Part shown: positions 12,201-27,200 of the stretch, in pieces | How the letters are laid out: every line of letters starts with the position of its first letter | Position numbering within the stretch: the stretch's first letter is position 1 | Origin: Apostichopus japonicus | Lineage: Eukaryota > Echinodermata > Holothuroidea > Aspidochirotida > Stichopodidae | Assembly: GCF_037975245.1 (NCBI RefSeq) | Contig: NC_092575.1 | Location: 18,071,810-18,135,809 of the forward strand | Length of the DNA stretch: 64,000 nucleotides | Reading direction: 5' to 3' | Program-made: the position numbers and the translations under genes | The notes under the pieces: generated by a model | The model's input: only the letters and a program-made list of their open reading frames with translations | Database searches by the model: none | What the model was told of the DNA's origin: nothing

Positions 12201-15200
12201 TAAATCTATGTTCGTTTCTAATACTTAAACTTCCAGAGACCGTATAAGATCGCGGCAAAAGCAAACTGCCCCCACCTGGTCTCGAGCCCGCGATCCAAAA
12301 TACGTCACGCTCTCGAGGTACAGAGCAACCAACCGCGCCACGACAGCAGTTGATATAAATCTATGTTCGTTTCTAATACTTAAACTTCCAGAGACCGTAT
12401 AAGATCGCGGCAAAAGCAAACTGCCCCCACCTGGTCTCGAGCCCGCGATCCAAAATACGTCACGCTCTCGAGGTACAGAGCAACCAACCGCGCCACGACA
12501 GCAGTTGATATAAATCTATGTTCGTTTCTAATACTTAAACTTCCAGAGACCGTATAAGATCGCGGCAAAAGCAAACTGCCCCCACCTGGTCTCGAGCCCG
12601 CGATCCAAAATACGTCACGCTCTCGAGGTACAGAGCAACCAACCGCGCCACGACAGCAGTTGATATAAATCTATGTTCGTTTCTAATACTTAAACTTCCA
12701 GAGACCGTATAAGATCGCGGCAAAAGCAAACTGCCCCCACCTGGTCTCGAGCCCGCGATCCAAAATACGTCACGCTCTCGAGGTACAGAGCAACCAACCG
12801 CGCCACGACAGCAGTTGATATAAATCTATGTTCGTTTCTAATACTTAAACTTCCAGAGACCGTATAAGATCGCGGCAAAAGCAAACTGCCCCCACCTGGT
12901 CTCGAGCCCGCGATCCAAAATACGTCACGCTCTCGAGGTACAGAGCAACCAACCGCGCCACGACAGCAGTTGATATAAATCTATGTTCGTTTCTAATACT
13001 TAAACTTCCAGAGACCGTATAAGATCGCGGCAAAAGCAAACTGCCCCCACCTGGTCTCGAGCCCGCGATCCAAAATACGTCACGCTCTCGAGGTACAGAG
13101 CAACCAACCGCGCCACGACAGCAGTTGATATAAATCTATGTTCGTTTCTAATACTTAAACTTCCAGAGACCGTATAAGATCGCGGCAAAAGCAAACTGCC
13201 CCCACCTGGTCTCGAGCCCGCGATCCAAAATACGTCACGCTCTCGAGGTACAGAGCAACCAACCGCGCCACGACAGCAGTTGATATAAATCTATGTTCGT
13301 TTCTAATACTTAAACTTCCAGAGACCGTATAAGATCGCGGCAAAAGCAAACTGCCCCCACCTGGTCTCGAGCCCGCGATCCAAAATACGTCACGCTCTCG
13401 AGGTACAGAGCAACCAACCGCGCCACGACAGCAGTTGATATAAATCTATGTTCGTTTCTAATACTTAAACTTCCAGAGACCGTATAAGATCGCGGCAAAA
13501 GCAAACTGCCCCCACCTGGTCTCGAGCCCGCGATCCAAAATACGTCACGCTCTCGAGGTACAGAGCAACCAACCGCGCCACGACAGCAGTTGATATAAAT
13601 CTATGTTCGTTTCTAATACTTAAACTTCCAGAGACCGTATAAGATCGCGGCAAAAGCAAACTGCCCCCACCTGGTCTCGAGCCCGCGATCCAAAATACGT
13701 CACGCTCTCGAGGTACAGAGCAACCAACCGCGCCACGACAGCAGTTGATATAAATCTATGTTCGTTTCTAATACTTAAACTTCCAGAGACCGTATAAGAT
13801 CGCGGCAAAAGCAAACTGCCCCCACCTGGTCTCGAGCCCGCGATCCAAAATACGTCACGCTCTCGAGGTACAGAGCAACCAACCGCGCCACGACAGCAGT
13901 TGATATAAATCTATGTTCGTTTCTAATACTTAAACTTCCAGAGACCGTATAAGATCGCGGCAAAAGCAAACTGCCCCCACCTGGTCTCGAGCCCGCGATC
14001 CAAAATACGTCACGCTCTCGAGGTACAGAGCAACCAACCGCGCCACGACAGCAGTTGATATAAATCTATGTTCGTTTCTAATACTTAAACTTCCAGAGAC
14101 CGTATAAGATCGCGGCAAAAGCAAACTGCCCCCACCTGGTCTCGAGCCCGCGATCCAAAATACGTCACGCTCTCGAGGTACAGAGCAACCAACCGCGCCA
14201 CGACAGCAGTTGATATAAATCTATGTTCGTTTCTAATACTTAAACTTCCAGAGACCGTATAAGATCGCGGCAAAAGCAAACTGCCCCCACCTGGTCTCGA
14301 GCCCGCGATCCAAAATACGTCACGCTCTCGAGGTACAGAGCAACCAACCGCGCCACGACAGCAGTTGATATAAATCTATGTTCGTTTCTAATACTTAAAC
14401 TTCCAGAGACCGTATAAGATCGCGGCAAAAGCAAACTGCCCCCACCTGGTCTCGAGCCCGCGATCCAAAATACGTCACGCTCTCGAGGTACAGAGCAACC
14501 AACCGCGCCACGACAGCAGTTGATATAAATCTATGTTCGTTTCTAATACTTAAACTTCCAGAGACCGTATAAGATCGCGGCAAAAGCAAACTGCCCCCAC
14601 CTGGTCTCGAGCCCGCGATCCAAAATACGTCACGCTCTCGAGGTACAGAGCAACCAACCGCGCCACGACAGCAGTTGATATAAATCTATGTTCGTTTCTA
14701 ATACTTAAACTTCCAGAGACCGTATAAGATCGCGGCAAAAGCAAACTGCCCCCACCTGGTCTCGAGCCCGCGATCCAAAATACGTCACGCTCTCGAGGTA
14801 CAGAGCAACCAACCGCGCCACGACAGCAGTTGATATAAATCTATGTTCGTTTCTAATACTTAAACTTCCAGAGACCGTATAAGATCGCGGCAAAAGCAAA
14901 CTGCCCCCACCTGGTCTCGAGCCCGCGATCCAAAATACGTCACGCTCTCGAGGTACAGAGCAACCAACCGCGCCACGACAGCAGTTGATATAAATCTATG
15001 TTCGTTTCTAATACTTAAACTTCCAGAGACCGTATAAGATCGCGGCAAAAGCAAACTGCCCCCACCTGGTCTCGAGCCCGCGATCCAAAATACGTCACGC
15101 TCTCGAGGTACAGAGCAACCAACCGCGCCACGACAGCAGTTGATATAAATCTATGTTCGTTTCTAATACTTAAACTTCCAGAGACCGTATAAGATCGCGG

Positions 15201-18200
15201 CAAAAGCAAACTGCCCCCCACCTGGTCTCGAGCCCGCGATCCAAAATACGTCACGCTCTCGAGGTACAGAGCAACCAACCGCGCCACGACAGCAGTTGAT
15301 ATAAATCTATGTTCGTTTCTAATACTTAAACTTCCAGAGACCGTATAAGATCGCGGCAAAAGCAAACTGCCCCCACCTGGTCTCGAGCCCGCGATCCAAA
15401 ATACGTCACGCTCTCGAGGTACAGAGCAACCAACCGCGCCACGACAGCAGTTGATATAAATCTATGTTCGTTTCTAATACTTAAACTTCCAGAGACCGTA
15501 TAAGATCGCGGCAAAAGCAAACTGCCCCCACCTGGTCTCGAGCCCGCGATCCAAAATACGTCACGCTCTCGAGGTACAGAGCAACCAACCGCGCCACGAC
15601 AGCAGTTGATATAAATCTATGTTCGTTTCTAATACTTAAACTTCCAGAGACCGTATAAGATCGCGGCAAAAGCAAACTGCCCCCACCTGGTCTCGAGCCC
15701 GCGATCCAAAATACGTCACGCTCTCGAGGTACAGAGCAACCAACCGCGCCACGACAGCAGTTGATATAAATCTATGTTCGTTTCTAATACTTAAACTTCC
15801 AGAGACCGTATAAGATCGCGGCAAAAGCAAACTGCCCCCACCTGGTCTCGAGCCCGCGATCCAAAATACGTCACGCTCTCGAGGTACAGAGCAACCAACC
15901 GCGCCACGACAGCAGTTGATATAAATCTATGTTCGTTTCTAATACTTAAACTTCCAGAGACCGTATAAGATCGCGGCAAAAGCAAACTGCCCCCACCTGG
16001 TCTCGAGCCCGCGATCCAAAATACGTCACGCTCTCGAGGTACAGAGCAACCAACCGCGCCACGACAGCAGTTGATATAAATCTATGTTCGTTTCTAATAC
16101 TTAAACTTCCAGAGACCGTATAAGATCGCGGCAAAAGCAAACTGCCCCCACCTGGTCTCGAGCCCGCGATCCAAAATACGTCACGCTCTCGAGGTACAGA
16201 GCAACCAACCGCGCCACGACAGCAGTTGATATAAATCTATGTTCGTTTCTAATACTTAAACTTCCAGAGACCGTATAAGATCGCGGCAAAAGCAAACTGC
16301 CCCCACCTGGTCTCGAGCCCGCGATCCAAAATACGTCACGCTCTCGAGGTACAGAGCAACCAACCGCGCCACGACAGCAGTTGATATAAATCTATGTTCG
16401 TTTCTAATACTTAAACTTCCAGAGACCGTATAAGATCGCGGCAAAAGCAAACTGCCCCCACCTGGTCTCGAGCCCGCGATCCAAAATACGTCACGCTCTC
16501 GAGGTACAGAGCAACCAACCGCGCCACGACAGCAGTTGATATAAATCTATGTTCGTTTCTAATACTTAAACTTCCAGAGACCGTATAAGATCGCGGCAAA
16601 AGCAAACTGCCCCCACCTGGTCTCGAGCCCGCGATCCAAAATACGTCACGCTCTCGAGGTACAGAGCAACCAACCGCGCCACGACAGCAGTTGATATAAA
16701 TCTATGTTCGTTTCTAATACTTAAACTTCCAGAGACCGTATAAGATCGCGGCAAAAGCAAACTGCCCCCACCTGGTCTCGAGCCCGCGATCCAAAATACG
16801 TCACGCTCTCGAGGTACAGAGCAACCAACCGCGCCACGACAGCAGTTGATATAAATCTATGTTCGTTTCTAATACTTAAACTTCCAGAGACCGTATAAGA
16901 TCGCGGCAAAAGCAAACTGCCCCCACCTGGTCTCGAGCCCGCGATCCAAAATACGTCACGCTCTCGAGGTACAGAGCAACCAACCGCGCCACGACAGCAG
17001 TTGATATAAATCTATGTTCGTTTCTAATACTTAAACTTCCAGAGACCGTATAAGATCGCGGCAAAAGCAAACTGCCCCCACCTGGTCTCGAGCCCGCGAT
17101 CCAAAATACGTCACGCTCTCGAGGTACAGAGCAACCAACCGCGCCACGACAGCAGTTGATATAAATCTATGTTCGTTTCTAATACTTAAACTTCCAGAGA
17201 CCGTATAAGATCGCGGCAAAAGCAAACTGCCCCCACCTGGTCTCGAGCCCGCGATCCAAAATACGTCACGCTCTCGAGGTACAGAGCAACCAACCGCGCC
17301 ACGACAGCAGTTGATATAAATCTATGTTCGTTTCTAATACTTAAACTTCCAGAGACCGTATAAGATCGCGGCAAAAGCAAACTGCCCCCACCTGGTCTCG
17401 AGCCCGCGATCCAAAATACGTCACGCTCTCGAGGTACAGAGCAACCAACCGCGCCACGACAGCAGTTGATATAAATCTATGTTCGTTTCTAATACTTAAA
17501 CTTCCAGAGACCGTATAAGATCGCGGCAAAAGCAAACTGCCCCCACCTGGTCTCGAGCCCGCGATCCAAAATACGTCACGCTCTCGAGGTACAGAGCAAC
17601 CAACCGCGCCACGACAGCAGTTGATATAAATCTATGTTCGTTTCTAATACTTAAACTTCCAGAGACCGTATAAGATCGCGGCAAAAGCAAACTGCCCCCA
17701 CCTGGTCTCGAGCCCGCGATCCAAAATACGTCACGCTCTCGAGGTACAGAGCAACCAACCGCGCCACGACAGCAGTTGATATAAATCTATGTTCGTTTCT
17801 AATACTTAAACTTCCAGAGACCGTATAAGATCGCGGCAAAAGCAAACTGCCCCCACCTGGTCTCGAGCCCGCGATCCAAAATACGTCACGCTCTCGAGGT
17901 ACAGAGCAACCAACCGCGCCACGACAGCAGTTGATATAAATCTATGTTCGTTTCTAATACTTAAACTTCCAGAGACCGTATAAGATCGCGGCAAAAGCAA
18001 ACTGCCCCCACCTGGTCTCGAGCCCGCGATCCAAAATACGTCACGCTCTCGAGGTACAGAGCAACCAACCGCGCCACGACAGCAGTTGATATAAATCTAT
18101 GTTCGTTTCTAATACTTAAACTTCCAGAGACCGTATAAGATCGCGGCAAAAGCAAACTGCCCCCACCTGGTCTCGAGCCCGCGATCCAAAATACGTCACG

Positions 18201-21200
18201 CTCTCGAGGTACAGAGCAACCAACCGCGCCACGACAGCAGTTGATATAAATCTATGTTCGTTTCTAATACTTAAACTTCCAGAGACCGTATAAGATCGCG
18301 GCAAAAGCAAACTGCCCCCACCTGGTCTCGAGCCCGCGATCCAAAATACGTCACGCTCTCGAGGTACAGAGCAACCAACCGCGCCACGACAGCAGTTGAT
18401 ATAAATCTATGTTCGTTTCTAATACTTAAACTTCCAGAGACCGTATAAGATCGCGGCAAAAGCAAACTGCCCCCACCTGGTCTCGAGCCCGCGATCCAAA
18501 ATACGTCACGCTCTCGAGGTACAGAGCAACCAACCGCGCCACGACAGCAGTTGATATAAATCTATGTTCGTTTCTAATACTTAAACTTCCAGAGACCGTA
18601 TAAGATCGCGGCAAAAGCAAACTGCCCCCACCTGGTCTCGAGCCCGCGATCCAAAATACGTCACGCTCTCGAGGTACAGAGCAACCAACCGCGCCACGAC
18701 AGCAGTTGATATAAATCTATGTTCGTTTCTAATACTTAAACTTCCAGAGACCGTATAAGATCGCGGCAAAAGCAAACTGCCCCCACCTGGTCTCGAGCCC
18801 GCGATCCAAAATACGTCACGCTCTCGAGGTACAGAGCAACCAACCGCGCCACGACAGCAGTTGATATAAATCTATGTTCGTTTCTAATACTTAAACTTCC
18901 AGAGACCGTATAAGATCGCGGCAAAAGCAAACTGCCCCCACCTGGTCTCGAGCCCGCGATCCAAAATACGTCACGCTCTCGAGGTACAGAGCAACCAACC
19001 GCGCCACGACAGCAGTTGATATAAATCTATGTTCGTTTCTAATACTTAAACTTCCAGAGACCGTATAAGATCGCGGCAAAAGCAAACTCGCCCCCACCTG
19101 GTCTCGAGCCCGCGATCCAAAATACGTCACGCTCTCGAGGTACAGAGCAACCAACCGCGCCACGACAGCAGTTGATATAAATCTATGTTCGTTTCTAATA
19201 CTTAAACTTCCAGAGACCGTATAAGATCGCGGCAAAAGCAAACTGCCCCCACCTGGTCTCGAGCCCGCGATCCAAAATACGTCACGCTCTCGAGGTACAG
19301 AGCAACCAACCGCGCCACGACAGCAGTTGATATAAATCTATGTTCGTTTCTAATACTTAAACTTCCAGAGACCGTATAAGATCGCGGCAAAAGCAAACTG
19401 CCCCCACCTGGTCTCGAGCCCGCGATCCAAAATACGTCACGCTCTCGAGGTACAGAGCAACCAACCGCGCCACGACAGCAGTTGATATAAATCTATGTTC
19501 GTTTCTAATACTTAAACTTCCAGAGACCGTATAAGATCGCGGCAAAAGCAAACTGCCCCCACCTGGTCTCGAGCCCGCGATCCAAAATACGTCACGCTCT
19601 CGAGGTACAGAGCAACCAACCGCGCCACGACAGCAGTTGATATAAATCTATGTTCGTTTCTAATACTTAAACTTCCAGAGACCGTATAAGATCGCGGCAA
19701 AAGCAAACTGCCCCCACCTGGTCTCGAGCCCGCGATCCAAAATACGTCACGCTCTCGAGGTACAGAGCAACCAACCGCGCCACGACAGCAGTTGATATAA
19801 ATCTATGTTCGTTTCTAATACTTAAACTTCCAGAGACCGTATAAGATCGCGGCAAAAGCAAACTGCCCCCACCTGGTCTCGAGCCCGCGATCCAAAATAC
19901 GTCACGCTCTCGAGGTACAGAGCAACCAACCGCGCCACGACAGCAGTTGATATAAATCTATGTTCGTTTCTAATACTTAAACTTCCAGAGACCGTATAAG
20001 ATCGCGGCAAAAGCAAACTGCCCCCACCTGGTCTCGAGCCCGCGATCCAAAATACGTCACGCTCTCGAGGTACAGAGCAACCAACCGCGCCACGACAGCA
20101 GTTGATATAAATCTATGTTCGTTTCTAATACTTAAACTTCCAGAGACCGTATAAGATCGCGGCAAAAGCAAACTGCCCCCACCTGGTCTCGAGCCCGCGA
20201 TCCAAAATACGTCACGCTCTCGAGGTACAGAGCAACCAACCGCGCCACGACAGCAGTTGATATAAATCTATGTTCGTTTCTAATACTTAAACTTCCAGAG
20301 ACCGTATAAGATCGCGGCAAAAGCAAACTGCCCCCACCTGGTCTCGAGCCCGCGATCCAAAATACGTCACGCTCTCGAGGTACAGAGCAACCAACCGCGC
20401 CACGACAGCAGTTGATATAAATCTATGTTCGTTTCTAATACTTAAACTTCCAGAGACCGTATAAGATCGCGGCAAAAGCAAACTGCCCCCACCTGGTCTC
20501 GAGCCCGCGATCCAAAATACGTCACGCTCTCGAGGTACAGAGCAACCAACCGCGCCACGACAGCAGTTGATATAAATCTATGTTCGTTTCTAATACTTAA
20601 ACTTCCAGAGACCGTATAAGATCGCGGCAAAAGCAAACTGCCCCCACCTGGTCTCGAGCCCGCGATCCAAAATACGTCACGCTCTCGAGGTACAGAGCAA
20701 CCAACCGCGCCACGACAGCAGTTGATATAAATCTATGTTCGTTTCTAATACTTAAACTTCCAGAGACCGTATAAGATCGCGGCAAAAGCAAACTGCCCCC
20801 ACCTGGTCTCGAGCCCGCGATCCAAAATACGTCACGCTCTCGAGGTACAGAGCAACCAACCGCGCCACGACAGCAGTTGATATAAATCTATGTTCGTTTC
20901 TAATACTTAAACTTCCAGAGACCGTATAAGATCGCGGCAAAAGCAAACTGCCCCCACCTGGTCTCGAGCCCGCGATCCAAAATACGTCACGCTCTCGAGG
21001 TACAGAGCAACCAACCGCGCCACGACAGCAGTTGATATAAATCTATGTTCGTTTCTAATACTTAAACTTCCAGAGACCGTATAAGATCGCGGCAAAAGCA
21101 AACTGCCCCCACCTGGTCTCGAGCCCGCGATCCAAAATACGTCACGCTCTCGAGGTACAGAGCAACCAACCGCGCCACGACAGCAGTTGATATAAATCTA

Positions 21201-24200
21201 TGTTCGTTTCTAATACTTAAACTTCCAGAGACCGTATAAGATCGCGGCAAAAGCAAACTGCCCCCACCTGGTCTCGAGCCCGCGATCCAAAATACGTCAC
21301 GCTCTCGAGGTACAGAGCAACCAACCGCGCCACGACAGCAGTTGATATAAATCTATGTTCGTTTCTAATACTTAAACTTCCAGAGACCGTATAAGATCGC
21401 GGCAAAAGCAAACTGCCCCCACCTGGTCTCGAGCCCGCGATCCAAAATACGTCACGCTCTCGAGGTACAGAGCAACCAACCGCGCCACGACAGCAGTTGA
21501 TATAAATCTATGTTCGTTTCTAATACTTAAACTTCCAGAGACCGTATAAGATCGCGGCAAAAGCAAACTGCCCCCACCTGGTCTCGAGCCCGCGATCCAA
21601 AATACGTCACGCTCTCGAGGTACAGAGCAACCAACCGCGCCACGACAGCAGTTGATATAAATCTATGTTCGTTTCTAATACTTAAACTTCCAGAGACCGT
21701 ATAAGATCGCGGCAAAAGCAAACTGCCCCCACCTGGTCTCGAGCCCGCGATCCAAAAATACGTCACGCTCTCGAGGTACAGAGCAACCAACCGCGCCACG
21801 ACAGCAGTTGATATAAATCTATGTTCGTTTCTAATACTTAAACTTCCAGAGACCGTATAAGATCGCGGCAAAAGCAAACTGCCCCCACCTGGTCTCGAGC
21901 CCGCGATCCAAAATACGTCACGCTCTCGAGGTACAGAGCAACCAACCGCGCCACGACAGCAGTTGATATAAATCTATGTTCGTTTCTAATACTTAAACTT
22001 CCAGAGACCGTATAAGATCGCGGCAAAAGCAAACTGCCCCCACCTGGTCTCGAGCCCGCGATCCAAAATACGTCACGCTCTCGAGGTACAGAGCAACCAA
22101 CCGCGCCACGACAGCAGTTGATATAAATCTATGTTCGTTTCTAATACTTAAACTTCCAGAGACCGTATAAGATCGCGGCAAAAGCAAACTGCCCCCACCT
22201 GGTCTCGAGCCCGCGATCCAAAAATACGTCACGCTCTCGAGGTACAGAGCAACCAACCGCGCCACGACAGCAGTTGATATAAATCTATGTTCGTTTCTAA
22301 TACTTAAACTTCCAGAGACCGTATAAGATCGCGGCAAAAGCAAACTGCCCCCACCTGGTCTCGAGCCCGCGATCCAAAATACGTCACGCTCTCGAGGTAC
22401 AGAGCAACCAACCGCGCCACGACAGCAGTTGATATAAATCTATGTTCGTTTCTAATACTTAAACTTCCAGAGACCGTATAAGATCGCGGCAAAAGCAAAC
22501 TGCCCCCACCTGGTCTCGAGCCCGCGATCCAAAAATACGTCACGCTCTCGAGGTACAGAGCAACCAACCGCGCCACGACAGCAGTTGATATAAATCTATG
22601 TTCGTTTCTAATACTTAAACTTCCAGAGACCGTATAAGATCGCGGCAAAAGCAAACTGCCCCCACCTGGTCTCGAGCCCGCGATCCAAAAATACGTCACG
22701 CTCTCGAGGTACAGAGCAACCAACCGCGCCACGACAGCAGTTGATATAAATCTATGTTCGTTTCTAATACTTAAACTTCCAGAGACCGTATAAGATCGCG
22801 GCAAAAGCAAACTGCCCCCACCTGGTCTCGAGCCCGCGATCCAAAATACGTCACGCTCTCGAGGTACAGAGCAACCAACCGCGCCACGACAGCAGTTGAT
22901 ATAAATCTATGTTCGTTTCTAATACTTAAACTTCCAGAGACCGTATAAGATCGCGGCAAAAGCAAACTGCCCCCACCTGGTCTCGAGCCCGCGATCCAAA
23001 ATACGTCACGCTCTCGAGGTACAGAGCAACCAACCGCGCCACGACAGCAGTTGATATAAATCTATGTTCGTTTCTAATACTTAAACTTCCAGAGACCGTA
23101 TAAGATCGCGGCAAAAGCAAACTGCCCCCACCTGGTCTCGAGCCCGCGATCCAAAATACGTCACGCTCTCGAGGTACAGAGCAACCAACCGCGCCACGAC
23201 AGCAGTTGATATAAATCTATGTTCGTTTCTAATACTTAAACTTCCAGAGACCGTATAAGATCGCGGCAAAAGCAAACTGCCCCCACCTGGTCTCGAGCCC
23301 GCGATCCAAAATACGTCACGCTCTCGAGGTACAGAGCAACCAACCGCGCCACGACAGCAGTTGATATAAATCTATGTTCGTTTCTAATACTTAAACTTCC
23401 AGAGACCGTATAAGATCGCGGCAAAAGCAAACTGCCCCCACCTGGTCTCGAGCCCGCGATCCAAAATACGTCACGCTCTCGAGGTACAGAGCAACCAACC
23501 GCGCCACGACAGCAGTTGATATAAATCTATGTTCGTTTCTAATACTTAAACTTCCAGAGACCGTATAAGATCGCGGCAAAAGCAAACTGCCCCCACCTGG
23601 TCTCGAGCCCGCGATCCAAAATACGTCACGCTCTCGAGGTACAGAGCAACCAACCGCGCCACGACAGCAGTTGATATAAATCTATGTTCGTTTCTAATAC
23701 TTAAACTTCCAGAGACCGTATAAGATCGCGGCAAAAGCAAACTGCCCCCACCTGGTCTCGAGCCCGCGATCCAAAATACGTCACGCTCTCGAGGTACAGA
23801 GCAACCAACCGCGCCACGACAGCAGTTGATATAAATCTATGTTCGTTTCTAATACTTAAACTTCCAGAGACCGTATAAGATCGCGGCAAAAGCAAACTGC
23901 CCCCACCTGGTCTCGAGCCCGCGATCCAAAAATACGTCACGCTCTCGAGGTACAGAGCAACCAACCGCGCCACGACAGCAGTTGATATAAATCTATGTTC
24001 GTTTCTAATACTTAAACTTCCAGAGACCGTATAAGATCGCGGCAAAAGCAAACTGCCCCCACCTGGTCTCGAGCCCGCGATCCAAAATACGTCACGCTCT
24101 CGAGGTACAGAGCAACCAACCGCGCCACGACAGCAGTTGATATAAATCTATGTTCGTTTCTAATACTTAAACTTCCAGAGACCGTATAAGATCGCGGCAA

Positions 24201-27200
24201 AAGCAAACTGCCCCCACCTGGTCTCGAGCCCGCGATCCAAAATACGTCACGCTCTCGAGGTACAGAGCAACCAACCGCGCCACGACAGCAGTTGATATAA
24301 ATCTATGTTCGTTTCTAATACTTAAACTTCCAGAGACCGTATAAGATCGCGGCAAAAGCAAACTGCCCCCACCTGGTCTCGAGCCCGCGATCCAAAATAC
24401 GTCACGCTCTCGAGGTACAGAGCAACCAACCGCGCCACGACAGCAGTTGATATAAATCTATGTTCGTTTCTAATACTTAAACTTCCAGAGACCGTATAAG
24501 ATCGCGGCAAAAGCAAACTGCCCCCACCTGGTCTCGAGCCCGCGATCCAAAATACGTCACGCTCTCGAGGTACAGAGCAACCAACCGCGCCACGACAGCA
24601 GTTGATATAAATCTATGTTCGTTTCTAATACTTAAACTTCCAGAGACCGTATAAGATCGCGGCAAAAGCAAACTGCCCCCACCTGGTCTCGAGCCCGCGA
24701 TCCAAAAATACGTCACGCTCTCGAGGTACAGAGCAACCAACCGCGCCACGACAGCAGTTGATATAAATCTATGTTCGTTTCTAATACTTAAACTTCCAGA
24801 GACCGTATAAGATCGCGGCAAAAGCAAACTGCCCCCACCTGGTCTCGAGCCCGCGATCCAAAATACGTCACGCTCTCGAGGTACAGAGCAACCAACCGCG
24901 CCACGACAGCAGTTGATATAAATCTATGTTCGTTTCTAATACTTAAACTTCCAGAGACCGTATAAGATCGCGGCAAAAGCAAACTGCCCCCACCTGGTCT
25001 CGAGCCCGCGATCCAAAATACGTCACGCTCTCGAGGTACAGAGCAACCAACCGCGCCACGACAGCAGTTGATATAAATCTATGTTCGTTTCTAATACTTA
25101 AACTTCCAGAGACCGTATAAGATCGCGGCAAAAGCAAACTGCCCCCACCTGGTCTCGAGCCCGCGATCCAAAATACGTCACGCTCTCGAGGTACAGAGCA
25201 ACCAACCGCGCCACGACAGCAGTTGATATAAATCTATGTTCGTTTCTAATACTTAAACTTCCAGAGACCGTATAAGATCGCGGCAAAAGCAAACTGCCCC
25301 CACCTGGTCTCGAGCCCGCGATCCAAAATACGTCACGCTCTCGAGGTACAGAGCAACCAACCCGCGCCACGACAGCAGTTGATATAAATCTATGTTCGTT
25401 TCTAATACTTAAACTTCCAGAGACCGTATAAGATCGCGGCAAAAGCAAACTGCCCCCACCTGGTCTCGAGCCCGCGATCCAAAATACGTCACGCTCTCGA
25501 GGTACAGAGCAACCAACCGCGCCACGACAGCAGTTGATATAAATCTATGTTCGTTTCTAATACTTAAACTTCCAGAGACCGTATAAGATCGCGGCAAAAG
25601 CAAACTGCCCCCACCTGGTCTCGAGCCCGCGATCCAAAATACGTCACGCTCTCGAGGTACAGAGCAACCAACCGCGCCACGACAGCAGTTGATATAAATC
25701 TATGTTCGTTTCTAATACTTAAACTTCCAGAGACCGTATAAGATCGCGGCAAAAGCAAACTGCCCCCACCTGGTCTCGAGCCCGCGATCCAAAATACGTC
25801 ACGCTCTCGAGGTACAGAGCAACCAACCGCGCCACGACAGCAGTTGATATAAATCTATGTTCGTTTCTAATACTTAAACTTCCAGAGACCGTATAAGATC
25901 GCGGCAAAAGCAAACTGCCCCCACCTGGTCTCGAGCCCGCGATCCAAAATACGTCACGCTCTCGAGGTACAGAGCAACCAACCGCGCCACGACAGCAGTT
26001 GATATAAATCTATGTTCGTTTCTAATACTTAAACTTCCAGAGACCGTATAAGATCGCGGCAAAAGCAAACTGCCCCCACCTGGTCTCGAGCCCGCGATCC
26101 AAAATACGTCACGCTCTCGAGGTACAGAGCAACCAACCGCGCCACGACAGCAGTTGATATAAATCTATGTTCGTTTCTAATACTTAAACTTCCAGAGACC
26201 GTATAAGATCGCGGCAAAAGCAAACTGCCCCCACCTGGTCTCGAGCCCGCGATCCAAAATACGTCACGCTCTCGAGGTACAGAGCAACCAACCGCGCCAC
26301 GACAGCAGTTGATATAAATCTATGTTCGTTTCTAATACTTAAACTTCCAGAGACCGTATAAGATCGCGGCAAAAGCAAACTGCCCCCACCTGGTCTCGAG
26401 CCCGCGATCCAAAATACGTCACGCTCTCGAGGTACAGAGCAACCAACCGCGCCACGACAGCAGTTGATATAAATCTATGTTCGTTTCTAATACTTAAACT
26501 TCCAGAGACCGTATAAGATCGCGGCAAAAGCAAACTGCCCCCACCTGGTCTCGAGCCCGCGATCCAAAATACGTCACGCTCTCGAGGTACAGAGCAACCA
26601 ACCGCGCCACGACAGCAGTTGATATAAATCTATGTTCGTTTCTAATACTTAAACTTCCAGAGACCGTATAAGATCGCGGCAAAAGCAAACTGCCCCCCAC
26701 CTGGTCTCGAGCCCGCGATCCAAAATACGTCACGCTCTCGAGGTACAGAGCAACCAACCGCGCCACGACAGCAGTTGATATAAATCTATGTTCGTTTCTA
26801 ATACTTAAACTTCCAGAGACCGTATAAGATCGCGGCAAAAGCAAACTGCCCCCACCTGGTCTCGAGCCCGCGATCCAAAATACGTCACGCTCTCGAGGTA
26901 CAGAGCAACCAACCGCGCCACGACAGCAGTTGATATAAATCTATGTTCGTTTCTAATACTTAAACTTCCAGAGACCGTATAAGATCGCGGCAAAAGCAAA
27001 CTGCCCCCACCTGGTCTCGAGCCCGCGATCCAAAATACGTCACGCTCTCGAGGTACAGAGCAACCAACCGCGCCACGACAGCAGTTGATATAAATCTATG
27101 TTCGTTTCTAATACTTAAACTTCCAGAGACCGTATAAGATCGCGGCAAAAGCAAACTGCCCCCACCTGGTCTCGAGCCCGCGATCCAAAATACGTCACGC